This document shows, in pieces, positions 1 to 11,900 of a stretch of DNA of 64,000 bases. Made by a program: the position numbers and the translations under genes. The stretch lies in NCBI GenBank assembly GCA_036571765.1, contig BROE01000019.1, positions 372,001 to 436,000 on the forward strand. The letters run 5' to 3'. Below the pieces are notes generated by a model that was not told the origin of the DNA, ran no database searches, and saw nothing but the letters and a program-made list of their open reading frames with translations. Source of the stretch: Plecoglossus altivelis (lineage: Eukaryota; Chordata; Actinopteri; Osmeriformes; Plecoglossidae). The number at the start of each line of letters is the position of its first letter. Position 1 is the stretch's first letter.

Positions 1-2617
1 TCCAGGTCACTAGGTTCATCCTGTTGATTAACTCCCATGTGTTTTGGCACCTGTAGGTGGGACATGTCCAGATGGCCCTCCATGGACGAGCCAGCCAGTC
101 CTGAACGACTCATGGCCTGGGAAAAGAGGCACACAGAGGAGATGCAGGATTAAGGACAGTGGATCATGCAATGGATTCATTTGTTTGGAATGTAAAGATT
201 GTGAGCATTTTGACCTAGACTGGGATTATGGCAGCAAATTAACTTCATAGTTGACTTTAGGTAGTTTTCGTGCTTGTGTACATAGAAAAATATCTGAGTG
301 ATGTGGTGCTGTGGGATAAAACCTATTCTCCCCTCAGGGTTTCCTTTACCTGGGGTGTGAGAGCTAATCCAGGCTGGTGCTGCAACAGGCCTGACTGATT
401 CTGGGTAGGCAGGGACAAGAGGTTCTGCTGCAAAAGTGCTGAACAAGAGAAGATATTCAGTGTTTACAGCAGTAGAAAGATTGAGATAATGAGAGAATGA
501 ATTAAAGTAAAGAGTTGCTGAAACGCTAATTGATCGCCTAGTTATTTTATTATTGGGATGATTGGTGCTGAACTGTTGATAAATCCTGATGACTAACTAG
601 TCTATTTACATAATGCACAGTGTTTATCGATATATTTATAGACACACATGGGTTTTTACCTTGGTGGTTTGTCTGAGTCTGTGAGAGCAGGAAGGATGAT
701 GGGTGAGCTCCTGGCATCAGGACCAGTTGCTGCATGGTATGTAGGGAGGGCAGCTCCTGTAGCGCAAGGATAGTGATGGGGAAGTCTCCTTAATTTTTCT
801 AATCTCAGACTTTGTATTGATCGACATATGTCTGTTATCAACGTCCAAAAATAAAGAGTTAGTAAAATGTCCATATCAGTGCATCCCTACGTGATACATT
901 GTGAAAAAGGTACATTTTGTGAATCTACCCAAACTGTGGGTCCTCATAAACTATTGGAGGTCAGTCGAAGACCCCCCCCAGTCCCACAAATTTTTATCCC
1001 TGGGTAGTGTTACCATACAGATGTCTCTTGGGACTCTATGTGGAGGCTTCCAACAGACAGACATGCATACCCGCACACACAAAAGAAAAGTTAGCTTGGG
1101 CCAATAAGTGTCAATCGAACATTGCAGAACAACGGGCAGTGTGCATGCATTCGTTGGGGCAGAGCATAACCATAGGGTCTTACCCCGCTCAGCTGACCAC
1201 CATGCACTGGTGAGCCTTGAGTCAGGTGACATGTCTTCAGAGAGGTGACTGAGTGAGGGGAGTCATTCATGTCCTCTGTCTTGATCTGGCAACAAACAAA
1301 CATCACCACAAAATGACACTCTCCTCCTACTTTGACAGCAAGAGATTTTCTTTTAACAAAGACCACGTGACTGAAACACAGTCTACGGATTAAGTTGGCC
1401 AGTTCTACAGAACTACACTAGATGGCCATTCTCCTGTGGTATATTAGTGGATGTGTGTGTGTGTTCGTATGTGCGTTCACATGCTCATAAGCTCTTGAAC
1501 CGGTTAATCTAGGTTGCAGGACTTGCTACACGAGATACAAACAGCAATGCAGTCCCACCCTCCCCTTGGGCAATGCAGCAGGCTATGCAAATGTGTTCCG
1601 AAGCTTAGGGCAGTTCCTGTAACTATGAGGACTGCAGGCAAAAACTCATCCACCCATTTCGCCAAAGTTTAAAGGAATAGGATGTTCAAAATAGCCAGAA
1701 GTGGTTTGAAATGTTTAAACAGTAAAATAAACACCATTTTCTACCTTAGAGTTTTACCAGAGCCAGTTTCAGTGGGTGTAGTGCAATACTGAATGTCACA
1801 ATAGCCTATATACTCAGGTATGGGAGAATGACCTTATCTTTAATGTTAGTTTGATGTCCTTTTTAAAATGACTGTGGAAAGGTGGGCTGGTAAACATCTT
1901 CCTGAAAAATTCTCTGAAGCATAAACAACACTGGCAATACTTGCTCAGATACTTTACAGCAACTCAGTCAGGGGGTTTGGAGTAAAAGCTATATTAAAGA
2001 TGTTACATATTGACAAAATGTCATTCGTAGGTATTTATGTTTATAAAGATAATTACATGTAATACATTTAGGAAAGTTTAGTTCTGAAACATAAATGAAT
2101 ACTTACCTGTCTGGAGAAGTCAATGCCATTTTGTTCAATGTCTGCAAAGAAAAAAATGCCATTAACCACCATTTATTTTGTAAAATCATGTTATGTCTTT
2201 TCTTGAACGTATAACCACCATCACATTGCAGTGGTGAATAATGACCTTTGTCCAAAATGGCACATTCGCATAATCACAATTCTATTGATCAAATAAACCC
2301 TTTCCTTTATAGAAAAAACAGCATGATAGATGTCTGGTTTCGAAGGTGTTCTGAGCTAAGGCAGGTAATCTTTCCTTATTTGAATGTCAAATGGGACCTC
2401 TGGGAGTTTGCGGTGGGTGGCATGCCTACTAGACCCACAATATGGAAATCCAACCCCTCTCTACGGCCAAACTTCCAGTATGGAAATCATCAACCCATGC
2501 AAATGAGCTGACTGTAGCCATGGCAACCTTTTCAGGCCCTTCTATTTGAATGTTTACAGACCCACAGGTGCATCTGTAATTCTGCATCTCTCTATTTCTC
2601 AACGCTAGTATACTAAC

Positions 2618-2674
<57 letters not shown>

Positions 2675-4037
2675 ATGAGTCAAGACCTTGGTGGGTGCTC
2701 TGCATTCCACTGCATCATATTTGTCACCAAGTGACAAAATCTAGGTCTTAAATTGTGCTTTGTGTATAGATAATGATACTGTGGAAACAGTGAATAGCAT
2801 TAGCTACTAACAAAAAAAATTAAAAAAAATTTTTAAATTGTGTTTTTTCTTTAGATTTAGAGTATTCAAAGAAACTGAAATACAGAATAGTCTAGTATGA
2901 TTTTGTTTTTAGGATTTCAGTTACAAGTCCATTTACAAGTAAATTTTTATTAGACATTTTACTACTGGGGGACATCCATGAACTTATATACAGATAAATA
3001 TCTATGTAACCTAAACTTGTAGTGCACAATTGCAACTTAGTAGTAAGGCTGATATTTTAGCACAAATAACTCTCATGTAAATTATAGCAAAGACATTTAG
3101 AAAATATTCTGAGACTTATATTATCACTGTTCTGTATTGACTGTCTTGTTTCGAGGTAATATTATGATTTTTGATGGGTTTTCTGCATTTTGACCGATTT
3201 CAGGGGTAACAAAAGAACATTCACTTCTCTTTTGTTGTGAATCTAAGTTCCATTTTTCCTGCAGTTTGTTCTGGTTTTTTTTATTTAACCAAGTGTGTCA
3301 GCACACAGCCAATGGCTTGGAGTGCTTCTCTGCAAACAGCCTCAGGTGCATCCTGGTAGACCTTCCAACTGACAGAGTCAACACAGCCTTTTTTCAATTA
3401 AGTGAGATTGAGAAAGATATTGAAAGTAATATGTCTTAATATAGTTACCAACTAAACTTTCTGGCTGTTGCTGTTTGAGTTTTGGGCTAAACTAAATTTT
3501 TTCTATCCAGTTAAACAAATGATGGTTTCATCACAGATCATTTTCTGAGACTGAAGAGGATTTGATGATAGAGTTGTCTTTCTTTGTTTTTTAATTGAAT
3601 GAAATTCTTTCTATTTCAAATGTTCATTTTCAGGAGCTGAAATGTCACAAAGCACATTTCCAGCCAAGTATCAATTTTTCACAAAAATATAATTATTAAT
3701 TAGACAATGATCAAATACAGTACATAAACCAATGTGTATTTTAAAATTTTGGACTGTACCATAACCAAATACATACACTCTGCATTTACTGTGTATAGTA
3801 AGCACTTTTAAAGTCGTCATTGTTTTGCGCACAGTAAAGAAAAGATGATCATCGAGGGCAAAAGAGGTAACTGAATCCAAACATGATAACTTTCCCAGAT
3901 ACGTCCGATAATGTTTGGAGTTATGCTTCCCAAGAAAACTTAAAGAAGTAAATAATGAAATTATAGATGTAGGAGACAACTACAATATCCTTACCTGTTT
4001 GTTCATGGTGAGACTGTTCCACCATGTCAGTGCTCAT
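1..4037 (-). CDS. pou2f3: POU class 2 homeobox 3 (Oct-11/Skn-1a), 5' half, partial
   Basis: This is a POU-domain transcription factor; in mammals POU2F3 acts in keratinocytes and tuft/taste cells and binds the octamer ATGCAAAT. Coding exons read on the minus strand: 3995-4045, 2107-2141, 1184-1285, 660-756, 350-438 and 1-116 (continues off the edge). All junctions close in phase. Recognisable stretches are IKMSTDMVEQ, DIEQNGIDFSRQ, IKTEDMNDS, MQQLVLMPG, FLLSQTQ, QNLLSLPTQNQSGLL and VPKHMG...DEPSDLE, the last lying just before the POU-specific domain. Both DNA-binding domains are outside the window. The start is taken as the ATG at 4037, because two candidate 5' splice donors (exon edges at 4417 and 4560) bring in-frame stops just before it. 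A longer N-terminus from an unseen exon is possible. Fish symbol suffix unknown. Confidence 0.9.
1585..1592 (+). promoter_or_regulatory. Exact octamer ATGCAAAT in pou2f3 intron
   Basis: Perfect match to the POU2F-family octamer, in the intron between the exons at 1184-1285 and 2107-2141. Its function is inferred only from the match. Confidence 0.35.
2497..2504 (+). promoter_or_regulatory. Exact octamer ATGCAAAT in pou2f3 intron
   Basis: Perfect octamer, in the context CATGCAAATGAG, in the intron upstream of the 2107-2141 exon. It is one of three exact sites in the first 4.6 kb. Confidence 0.35.
2621..2672 (+). repeat. (GACA)n microsatellite
   Basis: About 13 perfect copies of GACA in a pou2f3 intron. 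Confidence 0.95.
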
Positions 4038-4593
4038 CTTAATATCTGTAATGATAAATACTGCTTATTTTCCTAAAGGATTGTAGCTTTGCTGGAACAA
4101 TGCAGCAGTCAGTGCTACAAGTAAAATGATCTTGAGGTTATTCTAATGTGCTGTGTACTTTCAAATTTTTCCCCCCACATGAGATTGCTGTTCTCATATT
4201 CATAAGTTGGAGGGTATCCCCATTCAGTGTTCACCACAGTTAATCCTGTTTGCCTATCTCTTGCAGTCAAAACAATATAGACCAAGTCAACCTACATCCA
4301 CATAGATTATTAACATGGCACAAAGATTCATATTACATTATTGATTAGTTATGTAAAACCTAATCATAATGACCTCTTAAATACACAATTAATGATGGCA
4401 TAGAAAGATAACTCACCTTAGTTTGAAGATCCTCCAAAGGTTTCTCTTTTATAAATGCCTCAATGCCTCAAACTAATTGATGGAATTCAAGAAAAAAGTT
4501 TCATAATCCACTGATGCTCATCTGCATTTACCTAAGTGGGTTAGTAGAGGAACGCTCACCTTTTCAATCCCCCACACATACAGATGGAGGATC

Positions 4594-4601
4594 ATTTGCA
4601 T
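4594..4601 (-). promoter_or_regulatory. Exact octamer upstream of pou2f3, possible promoter site
   Basis: ATGCAAAT on the minus strand, about 35 bp upstream of a candidate 5' exon donor (exon edge 4560, followed by GTGAGC). A near match (ATGCAAAA) lies roughly 40 bp further upstream in the same orientation. If that exon is real, the site is promoter-proximal and could allow autoregulation. Confidence 0.35.
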
Positions 4602-5192
4602 AAGTCTCTGGTGTGTCCTATCCAGCCTCAGACTTTTGCATAAAACAACAATGGGACTGCGAACTGCAGCGTGTGGACGTATGTCTGGGTTCCCAGGCCT
4701 AAAACATGTTCAATTAAAAGTTCATCTCTGGCCATTCAAAACAGAAAATTGTAAAATGTCAACACATCCATACCTTTTTTGTTTGAAAGTGTATCCAGTG
4801 TCAACAAGAGTAATTAAAGCAGATTGGAGGATAAAAAAGCATGATGGCACAGGTTCCTCTCATAATGCCCTCATCTAAACTCCTCCTTTTTCTTTGAAAC
4901 CACTGAGGTAGCATGGCCATTTCTCAACTTTTTTAAGGTCTACAATCTCCACAACTAGAATTATGTCCAAATGCAAACAAGAGCAGACCTTAAAAAAGAT
5001 CCATATTTTTCAAAAAACTTTTTCTTTGAGTGGAATTGAAATTTTGGGATTGAAGGGAAAGGAGTATCCTGAGAATACAGCTATTTCACTCCAGTCATCG
5101 GGTTGCATCCTCAACAATGTTGTTTTTGTCATGCCTTTGGACAATCAGCATTACATATTGTTCCATTAACTGAGACCCACACTCAAACTTTC

Positions 5193-5224
<32 letters not shown>
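5193..5224 (+). repeat. (GA)n followed by a G run
   Basis: A simple GA repeat passing directly into about eleven Gs. Confidence 0.9.
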
Positions 5225-7384
5225 CTGCGGGGGAGGGGTAAAAGTAACTACTTTAGTTTCCTTTAACTATTTTCATGTGTCAAGCCATTCTGGTATTTTA
5301 GCATAGTGACTGCAAAGTTTCCAAACCCTTTAATATTTTACACGCTATATTTCCAGACATAAAAGGGACTTAATAGCCTAAAAGTAATAGTAAAAATATA
5401 TGTATATATAAATTTAATCCACCCATTCTTAAGTATATAAGTAATATTCCATCCTTACACAGTATGCCAATATTTTAGTAGAAAACAAAAAAAAATGTGT
5501 GGAACGCAAAATATCTATTTCTACCATTTCGTTAAGTATTCAGACCATGTATTAATAACATGGCCTAGTGTCACTCAAACATATAACATAGATATTTGTC
5601 TCTAGTTGTTACTCCTTCAATATCACAGTACCTGGTGAGGAGGATCCTCATAGCATTGTGCTTTAGAAACAATATTGGTCTAGAAATACACACTACCAAC
5701 TTTTTTTTTCTGCTACATTTTCCACTTGGTATTGAAGTGAAGTTTTCTAAATATATGTCTGTGTGTACAATGGTAACTGGGCTTTTGGTCATCTTCCTGA
5801 CACACAAACCTGTTGCCCAGATACTTGGAGGGATGATAATCTCTAGGAAAACAATAGGTGGTTTGAAGCATCTTTTATTTTACAAGGTTGGAGCCCTTTG
5901 TGGTCCAAGGAAATTCAAATCTTTTAAAAGTGTTATACAGATACTTGATTCGACATAATTGTTACATAGATTGGATAAAATACTGATTAATTTCAAACTT
6001 TATAACAACACAAGTGAGGGGGTCGGATCGTTTTAAAAGGCTCTGTCCTGTTCATGACTGGGAAGGCCAATTCCATATTTTATAAGATATAAAATATACA
6101 TAAAATTGTATTGTGAAATATGACATTTACCAGAGGATGGCGCCAAAAACTTCTGACAAAAATTACTCTCCACACACTGTGAAGTCAGGGAGAGAAAGAT
6201 TACCAGTTGTGTACATTTTTATTTTGTAAATAGACTCTACTGCTCTGCAGCTACCAAATACACAATACATCATGACTAACACAGTAAAATGTTAAGGCAC
6301 TTAACAATCAATAACAAACCACCATAATGGTATGGGCCACTTCCAAACAATAACACATACTTTTGAAAAAAGATGTGAATATCATGGTCATTAACATATG
6401 CGTGACAATCTTCTGATAAGAAAAATGGGCCTTTTTCACAGAAAGAACAAACGTACCCCAGGACTACAAAGATTACAAACTGGGCTAAAACGTAATCCCA
6501 TTAATCTGACAATAGTTACTCCTCCAGAGACTGAAATTACATACAATGCTTAATCAGTTGGAATCATGAAATGTAGTACAGCACTGTTGTATAAATCATA
6601 CTGCTGGCACATTGAACATATAACATAAAATCAAATAAATGGGTACACATTAGAAACTAATAAATATTTCTGAACTGTAGAAACTTGCAAAAGATGGGAA
6701 ACCAAAGGCAATATGTTGTTGATCACCAAAGTTGAAAAAGTGAGGAGTGAGACGTTTTCTGCCTAAAATAAACTAAATCCAATAACATTTTGACTCTGTA
6801 TTACAGACCTGAAAATGTCTTACGTGACACATTACTCATTATTGCATTATTAGGAGAGAGCTATATAAAAATTATCAATTTATTCCATTTATTTAGGTCT
6901 ACATCCTAATGTGGATGTGCAGTATCAAGACAAATAATAGGTATAATGGAGACAAATTTTTACAAGCCAGCCTCAAGTGTTTTCTATAAAACAACGTTCA
7001 AATAAAGACGCATGGCATAGACAGTACTTTCAAAAGCTCAGCTTCACAAAAAAAATCATAAAACCTTCATGAATTAGATTTTTTTTTTTTAGCAACACAA
7101 TTCAGTTGCCCCACCAACTTAAGATGGCAGCTGGCAACACACTAGGTCACGGTAGGCTGTGTATCAGAATCCTAGGCACTTTTCACTGATTTCAGTCATC
7201 TCCATTTTCAGTTATTTTGGACTGCGGTGTATTCCTGCAGAATGTTTTTTGGGCCATTGATGACTATTTCACCCACACTTGACCCAATATAGCCTGGGGT
7301 TGGCAGGAAAGATCAGTGTACTTATAACAAGCCTGATTTCTATCACCATCCATAGTTTCAGGGTGTGGATGTGCTAAGGACAAA

Positions 7385-8910
7385 CTAGAAACAATTCCAA
7401 CAAGTACCCTCATCCCATGGACAAAGGAGTCTGTGGGGAACCCTGTAGTCAAAGCGGTAGCCTTTACTGCAGCTCCTGATGCCGCACTTGTATGGGTTGG
7501 CACTGCCGGGGGTCCCTCTGCGACTGCCGCAGTATTTCAGCAGGCAGGGAAGCCACTCCAGACGCAGATGGAAGCTGCAGGCGCAGGGCTGCCACAGGTG
7601 TCTTGTGAAGGGGCATCGCTGCACCACTGGGCTGACATCTGATGTATGGGGCTGGACCTCAAACATGGGAGATTTCCTTCCTGTGCAGAAATACCTTGTT
7701 ATTAATTAATTGTACGGCATTCATATTATGTAATACACTTTGTTTCATCTTTCTTAGCAATCCAAATAAACATTCTCAAACAACTTGAAGATTAATTTAT
7801 GTAATTGGTGAACATTGCCAACACTGAATGCGAAGGAAATTAACTTAACCCACAATAGCAATATATCACTGCCAGCTAGCCAAACATGTATTTGAATGAC
7901 TCTAGAATGTGAATTCAGCCATCATGAATGGCTTTTTTAATATATCATAGACCTACAAACATTTAATAAAACAGAAAATCTTATCATTATTTAAATTATG
8001 TTATAAAAGTTCATTGTTCATCAAGCTGTACCAAAGTTCACATCAGCAACATCATACAGTTGACGTAGGAATGTCAGGTCAGGTGGAGAATTGTCCAACC
8101 ACAGAAGAGACGATGCCCTCGTTTAGACGAAGCAGCCATTCAAATTGAGCTGATAGAGCTTCAGGCACCCAGTCAAATGAGAAATGCTTTCCAGGGAGCC
8201 AAATCCCTTGGTTCTTTTTGAGATAAATACCCTGAGGGTTACAATTCTACAACAAAGCGTTCTTTCAACGTTTTTTATTACCTTCAAGGCTACACCTATA
8301 GCCCATGTCTGAATTAAGGCTATCAAAAACCATGTCAATTTTGACTATGTATAAGAAGTCAATAGGTAACTCAACAAACTTGTTGACATCAAATAACTTG
8401 TAATAAAACTTACTTTTGCAAATGAGTGAGAGAAAACCAACCGGGTAAAAAACACTCACCTTTACGTCGACTGTGGGCCTCCTTGCACATGTTGCGGAGG
8501 TTTGTGTCTGGGTGCCCTGTTTGAATCAGGTTGATGGGCAGGTCCATTTGGAGATACTCCACCCCGTACTTCTCCTCGCTGTGCGGACCAAATGAGTTTT
8601 TTTCTGCACAATGCAAATAACAGACACAACAGCTCAAAACGATTAACCCTGGAGTCCTAAATGCACATCTTAAAGCTTATAGGATGGGACAACTTGATGG
8701 TTATTAAATTGAAACATCAGCGTCAGTTGAATTATTAAAGCATTAAGTCAACTGTTTAACATTTTTGTTTCCTTACTTATCGGAGCCGGGCCTTTGACTC
8801 ACTAGGGATGATCTCATGATGGTCCATTCGTGTGACAAAGCACAGCACTTGGTACTGGTTCTGGCCCTGCTCTGGCTCCCAAAGGAGGAGAGCCTTAAAG
8901 GTCCTCAATC
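7385..8910 (-). CDS. oaf: Out at first (OAF) homologue, secreted protein, exons 2-4
   Basis: OAF is a small secreted protein of poorly known function with a cysteine-rich C-terminus. Exons on the minus strand: 8803-8910, 8460-8603 and 7385-7680 (TAG stop). They encode, in order, a segment with LCFVTRMDHHEIIP, one with YLQMDLPINL and NMCKEAHSRR, and a Cys-rich end with WLPCLLKYC, YKCGIRSCSKGYRFDY and LLCPWDEG, all aligning to human OAF. The exon with the signal peptide and first beta-rich part was not found between 8911 and 14115; in mammals it is separated by a long intron. The first listed exon is odd: homology (SESKARLR) continues 24 bases past a GTGAGT donor, but runs straight into TAA before the next GTAAGG. 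Only the upstream donor keeps the next exon in frame, so that boundary was chosen. Neighbour pou2f3 is also its neighbour in human. Confidence 0.85.
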
Positions 8911-11900
8911 CTGAAGAGGAAAGATGAAGTTGGCTAATTACGTTTTTATTCATTTCATTTTTACTTGCTCACTTCTGAAGTCAACTGGTTTTATCTACAG
9001 TATCGTATTGCAGCATTGTGCAAAGTATTCTGTTGGGTCGCTCCTATGGTTGCTACATACAACACTAAAGAGTAACCTCAATGAAGAGTGACAGTTTGTG
9101 TCAAAACAACTATATCAAGTGTCACAAATGTTGTGTGTCTGGTCTGGTCAGGAACGTGAGCCCATGAAACCTTTCATCTACCATCTTGACTGACAATACT
9201 AGTAGCCTGGCCTTATTTCCATCTCAATGGTTGTCTATACATTGTTATAACCACGCTATCACTCATCGCTGTGGCAAACATCCCAGCAGAGAAGACAAAA
9301 GAAAATGCAGGCTGTCTCAACAATCCAGAGACAAGTCCTTGTCATTCTATCATTTACTTACTCTTCAGAAAGCTTTGGTCATGGAATGTGCACTAGGTCA
9401 TGGAACAAAAACACATGGCCCTCCTTAAAGTGAAGAGGCAGAGAAGATAATAATATCAAAAAAGATCTGGAGTGTGGATAGTGTGGAATAATGGGGGCTG
9501 GGGGAGGTGTTGAACATGCAGAAGAGGGGCAGATGGATAGCAGTGTCGACAGTGGGGGAACGGACAAGAACATTCCTGGAGGGCCTGAATCACTCTCCAT
9601 TTTCCCCCAGCTTTTACACCCCCAGGCAAAGTTGACTGATATGGATATATGTATGGTCGGTTAATTTATCCATAGACATTTGTGTGAGAGCGAAAACAAA
9701 GGTATCCAAAAACATGCCAAATACAGCAATCAGATTTATGACCAAACAGTCTGGCCAGTTTTACAAACCCAACACTTCTTCTTGGAGCACGAGCATTAGA
9801 AAACATGCCAGCCCAACTGTGTGGTATACCAATATAGGGTTTCCAACTTAAACTTTGCTGAGCAATAACAGCACAGTTAACTCAATTGCTTATAATGGGA
9901 TTTTCAGTCTATTCAGACAATAAATGTAATAATGTAAATGTACTTTAAATTGGACCTGCCTCACAATAATATGCTCCCATAGAAAAAGACAGCCAAGCTA
10001 ACAAGACTCTAGGCCCCAGCCATTGGTGGGAAGTAGGGGGAGGGATGATGGGGCAGTACAGCCCTCATTGTGCATGGAAGGTAGATACCTACTCATTGAT
10101 TGACAACCACACTCCCAAGTGCCCCTCCCAATGACAGGCTATAGTCAGCTCCATCTGGATGAATGAAACATAATTCTTCATCTTCCTCTCATCCCAAAGA
10201 AATCCCATGTGAAAAATGTCTGATGTGTGGACAGTATAGGCATATAAACGGTTTCTGATTCTGATTTGAGAACAACTATGCTGAGGGGGTTCATATTGAT
10301 TATATTACATGTTTTATGGTTTACGGCATAGGTGTATTTTTGGATATAGTAAATCTGAAGTGTATGGGTACACTATCTGGAATGTGTTCAATTGTTGATA
10401 TAGAACACTTGACAAGTAATTGGCCATTCAAATATGGTTCCCTCTCGTAGTTCTGAAGTGTACAGCTGGTTGGAGGAATTTTCACCAATTCCTTCTTTAC
10501 ATAAATTGAATAAATAAGAACACCAGTCAGATGGTTTCCAACTTTCCATGAATCCAGCTACTGCTGACAAGAGTGGATTGGAAGCACATGCCAGAGGTGG
10601 TAGCTCCACCCAATCGCTCCTTCCAATCTCTTACGCACAAGTTGCTCCTATTCTAATGAATTTTGATGTTATTCTGCGCTAGCAATCGCAGCAGTCAGCA
10701 GTAGCCTAGACCCTTTTGGCTGGACATAGTTGAGAGATATCTAAATGACAGCCTTGCAAACTGCGATGTGCGTCGGAAGGTTAATCACTAAGAACACATG
10801 TAAACATACGAAAACGATAACTCAGTTTTGCAAATGATCTTTTTCAGCCATGTTTAAAAAGATCCAGAGAGCTCCATAGATCATAGATTCGCAGAGCATA
10901 CAGAATCCCAGTGCAAGCGATATGAGGCTTGTATCGGAGACTGCATGATAACTTCAGCGAATTTTCTTTTGTCAATAAACTAATGCGATTAACAAAGACA
11001 TTAGCTTTTACAACCGATATGAGCAGTTTAGATCTGACTGCTGGCAAAACATCTCTGCCTTCAGATGGATTTCTTTATGGATGAAATGCTGGATAGCTAA
11101 CAGAACGACAATAATAAAGTTATTGGTTTCGATATACTACATTTTCTTTTCTTTATAGGTTAAACAGTCCATTGAGTCTCATGGAAACACGTGGGTTATC
11201 AGTGTGTAAGTATGTAAGAGAGAGACAATGTGTGTTGTGTGTCTGAAACACTCTTCTGATCTTGAGATACAGACTGTTATTATGACAATGTTATCATTTA
11301 TATGAGAAGTTTTATAAAGGGATACATCTTACTTTTACGTAGATGTTCTCTTGGTATTTGGCCCAAATTCCCTACATTTGGTCACCACATCTAGGACACC
11401 ATTTTGAGTATTGAGCATTTCCTGAAATCACATATAATAAACAAAGCAAATAATTCCCACTGATATAGGCTCATGTTTAGCAAAAGAAATGTGAAAATGG
11501 ACAAGCATGCACACACAATAAGGTTGACTCAGTTCCCCAAATTAGGGATCGGCAAGAATGCATGTGTCATCTGATCTAAACCAGGGACATCAATCTTGGT
11601 TTGAGAGTGACAAGGCTAGATCATGCCTAAAATTTGAGAGGATTGCACCGTTTCTATTTCTGAATTGCATTGGGAAACACATTTAATAATGCTGCTTCAT
11701 AATATGGTAATGGGATGGCAGACATTTTTAAGGAGAGTGTAATAACCCATTGAACAAATGGTGATCATGTGAATGTTTTGTTTGCAGAAGAAACAAACTG
11801 ACTCAACCATCAAGAGGGGTTGCAAAGTGTCCTGGAGTGTGAGCTAGGTATTCAGAGAAGAACTTCATCAAACTATTGAAACCACAAACGTTTTTTATTT

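Larger units (their letters stand above)
4046..7384. other. Gap between pou2f3 and oaf
   Basis: About 3.3 kb of AT-rich DNA with no convincing protein-coding exon on either strand. It should hold the pou2f3 promoter and 5' non-coding exon(s) near 4.4-4.7 kb and, nearer 7.3 kb, the oaf 3' UTR, since oaf is transcribed leftward and several minus-strand AATAAA motifs occur between 5.8 and 6.9 kb. Short open frames here show no family signature. Confidence 0.6.

Noticed and set aside
44..250. 68-codon plus-strand frame at the left edge
   Set aside because: It is the antisense shadow of the pou2f3 exon at 1-116.
10844..11047. 67-codon minus-strand frame tested as oaf exon 1
   Set aside because: It has no signal peptide and no similarity to the acidic N-terminal part of OAF.
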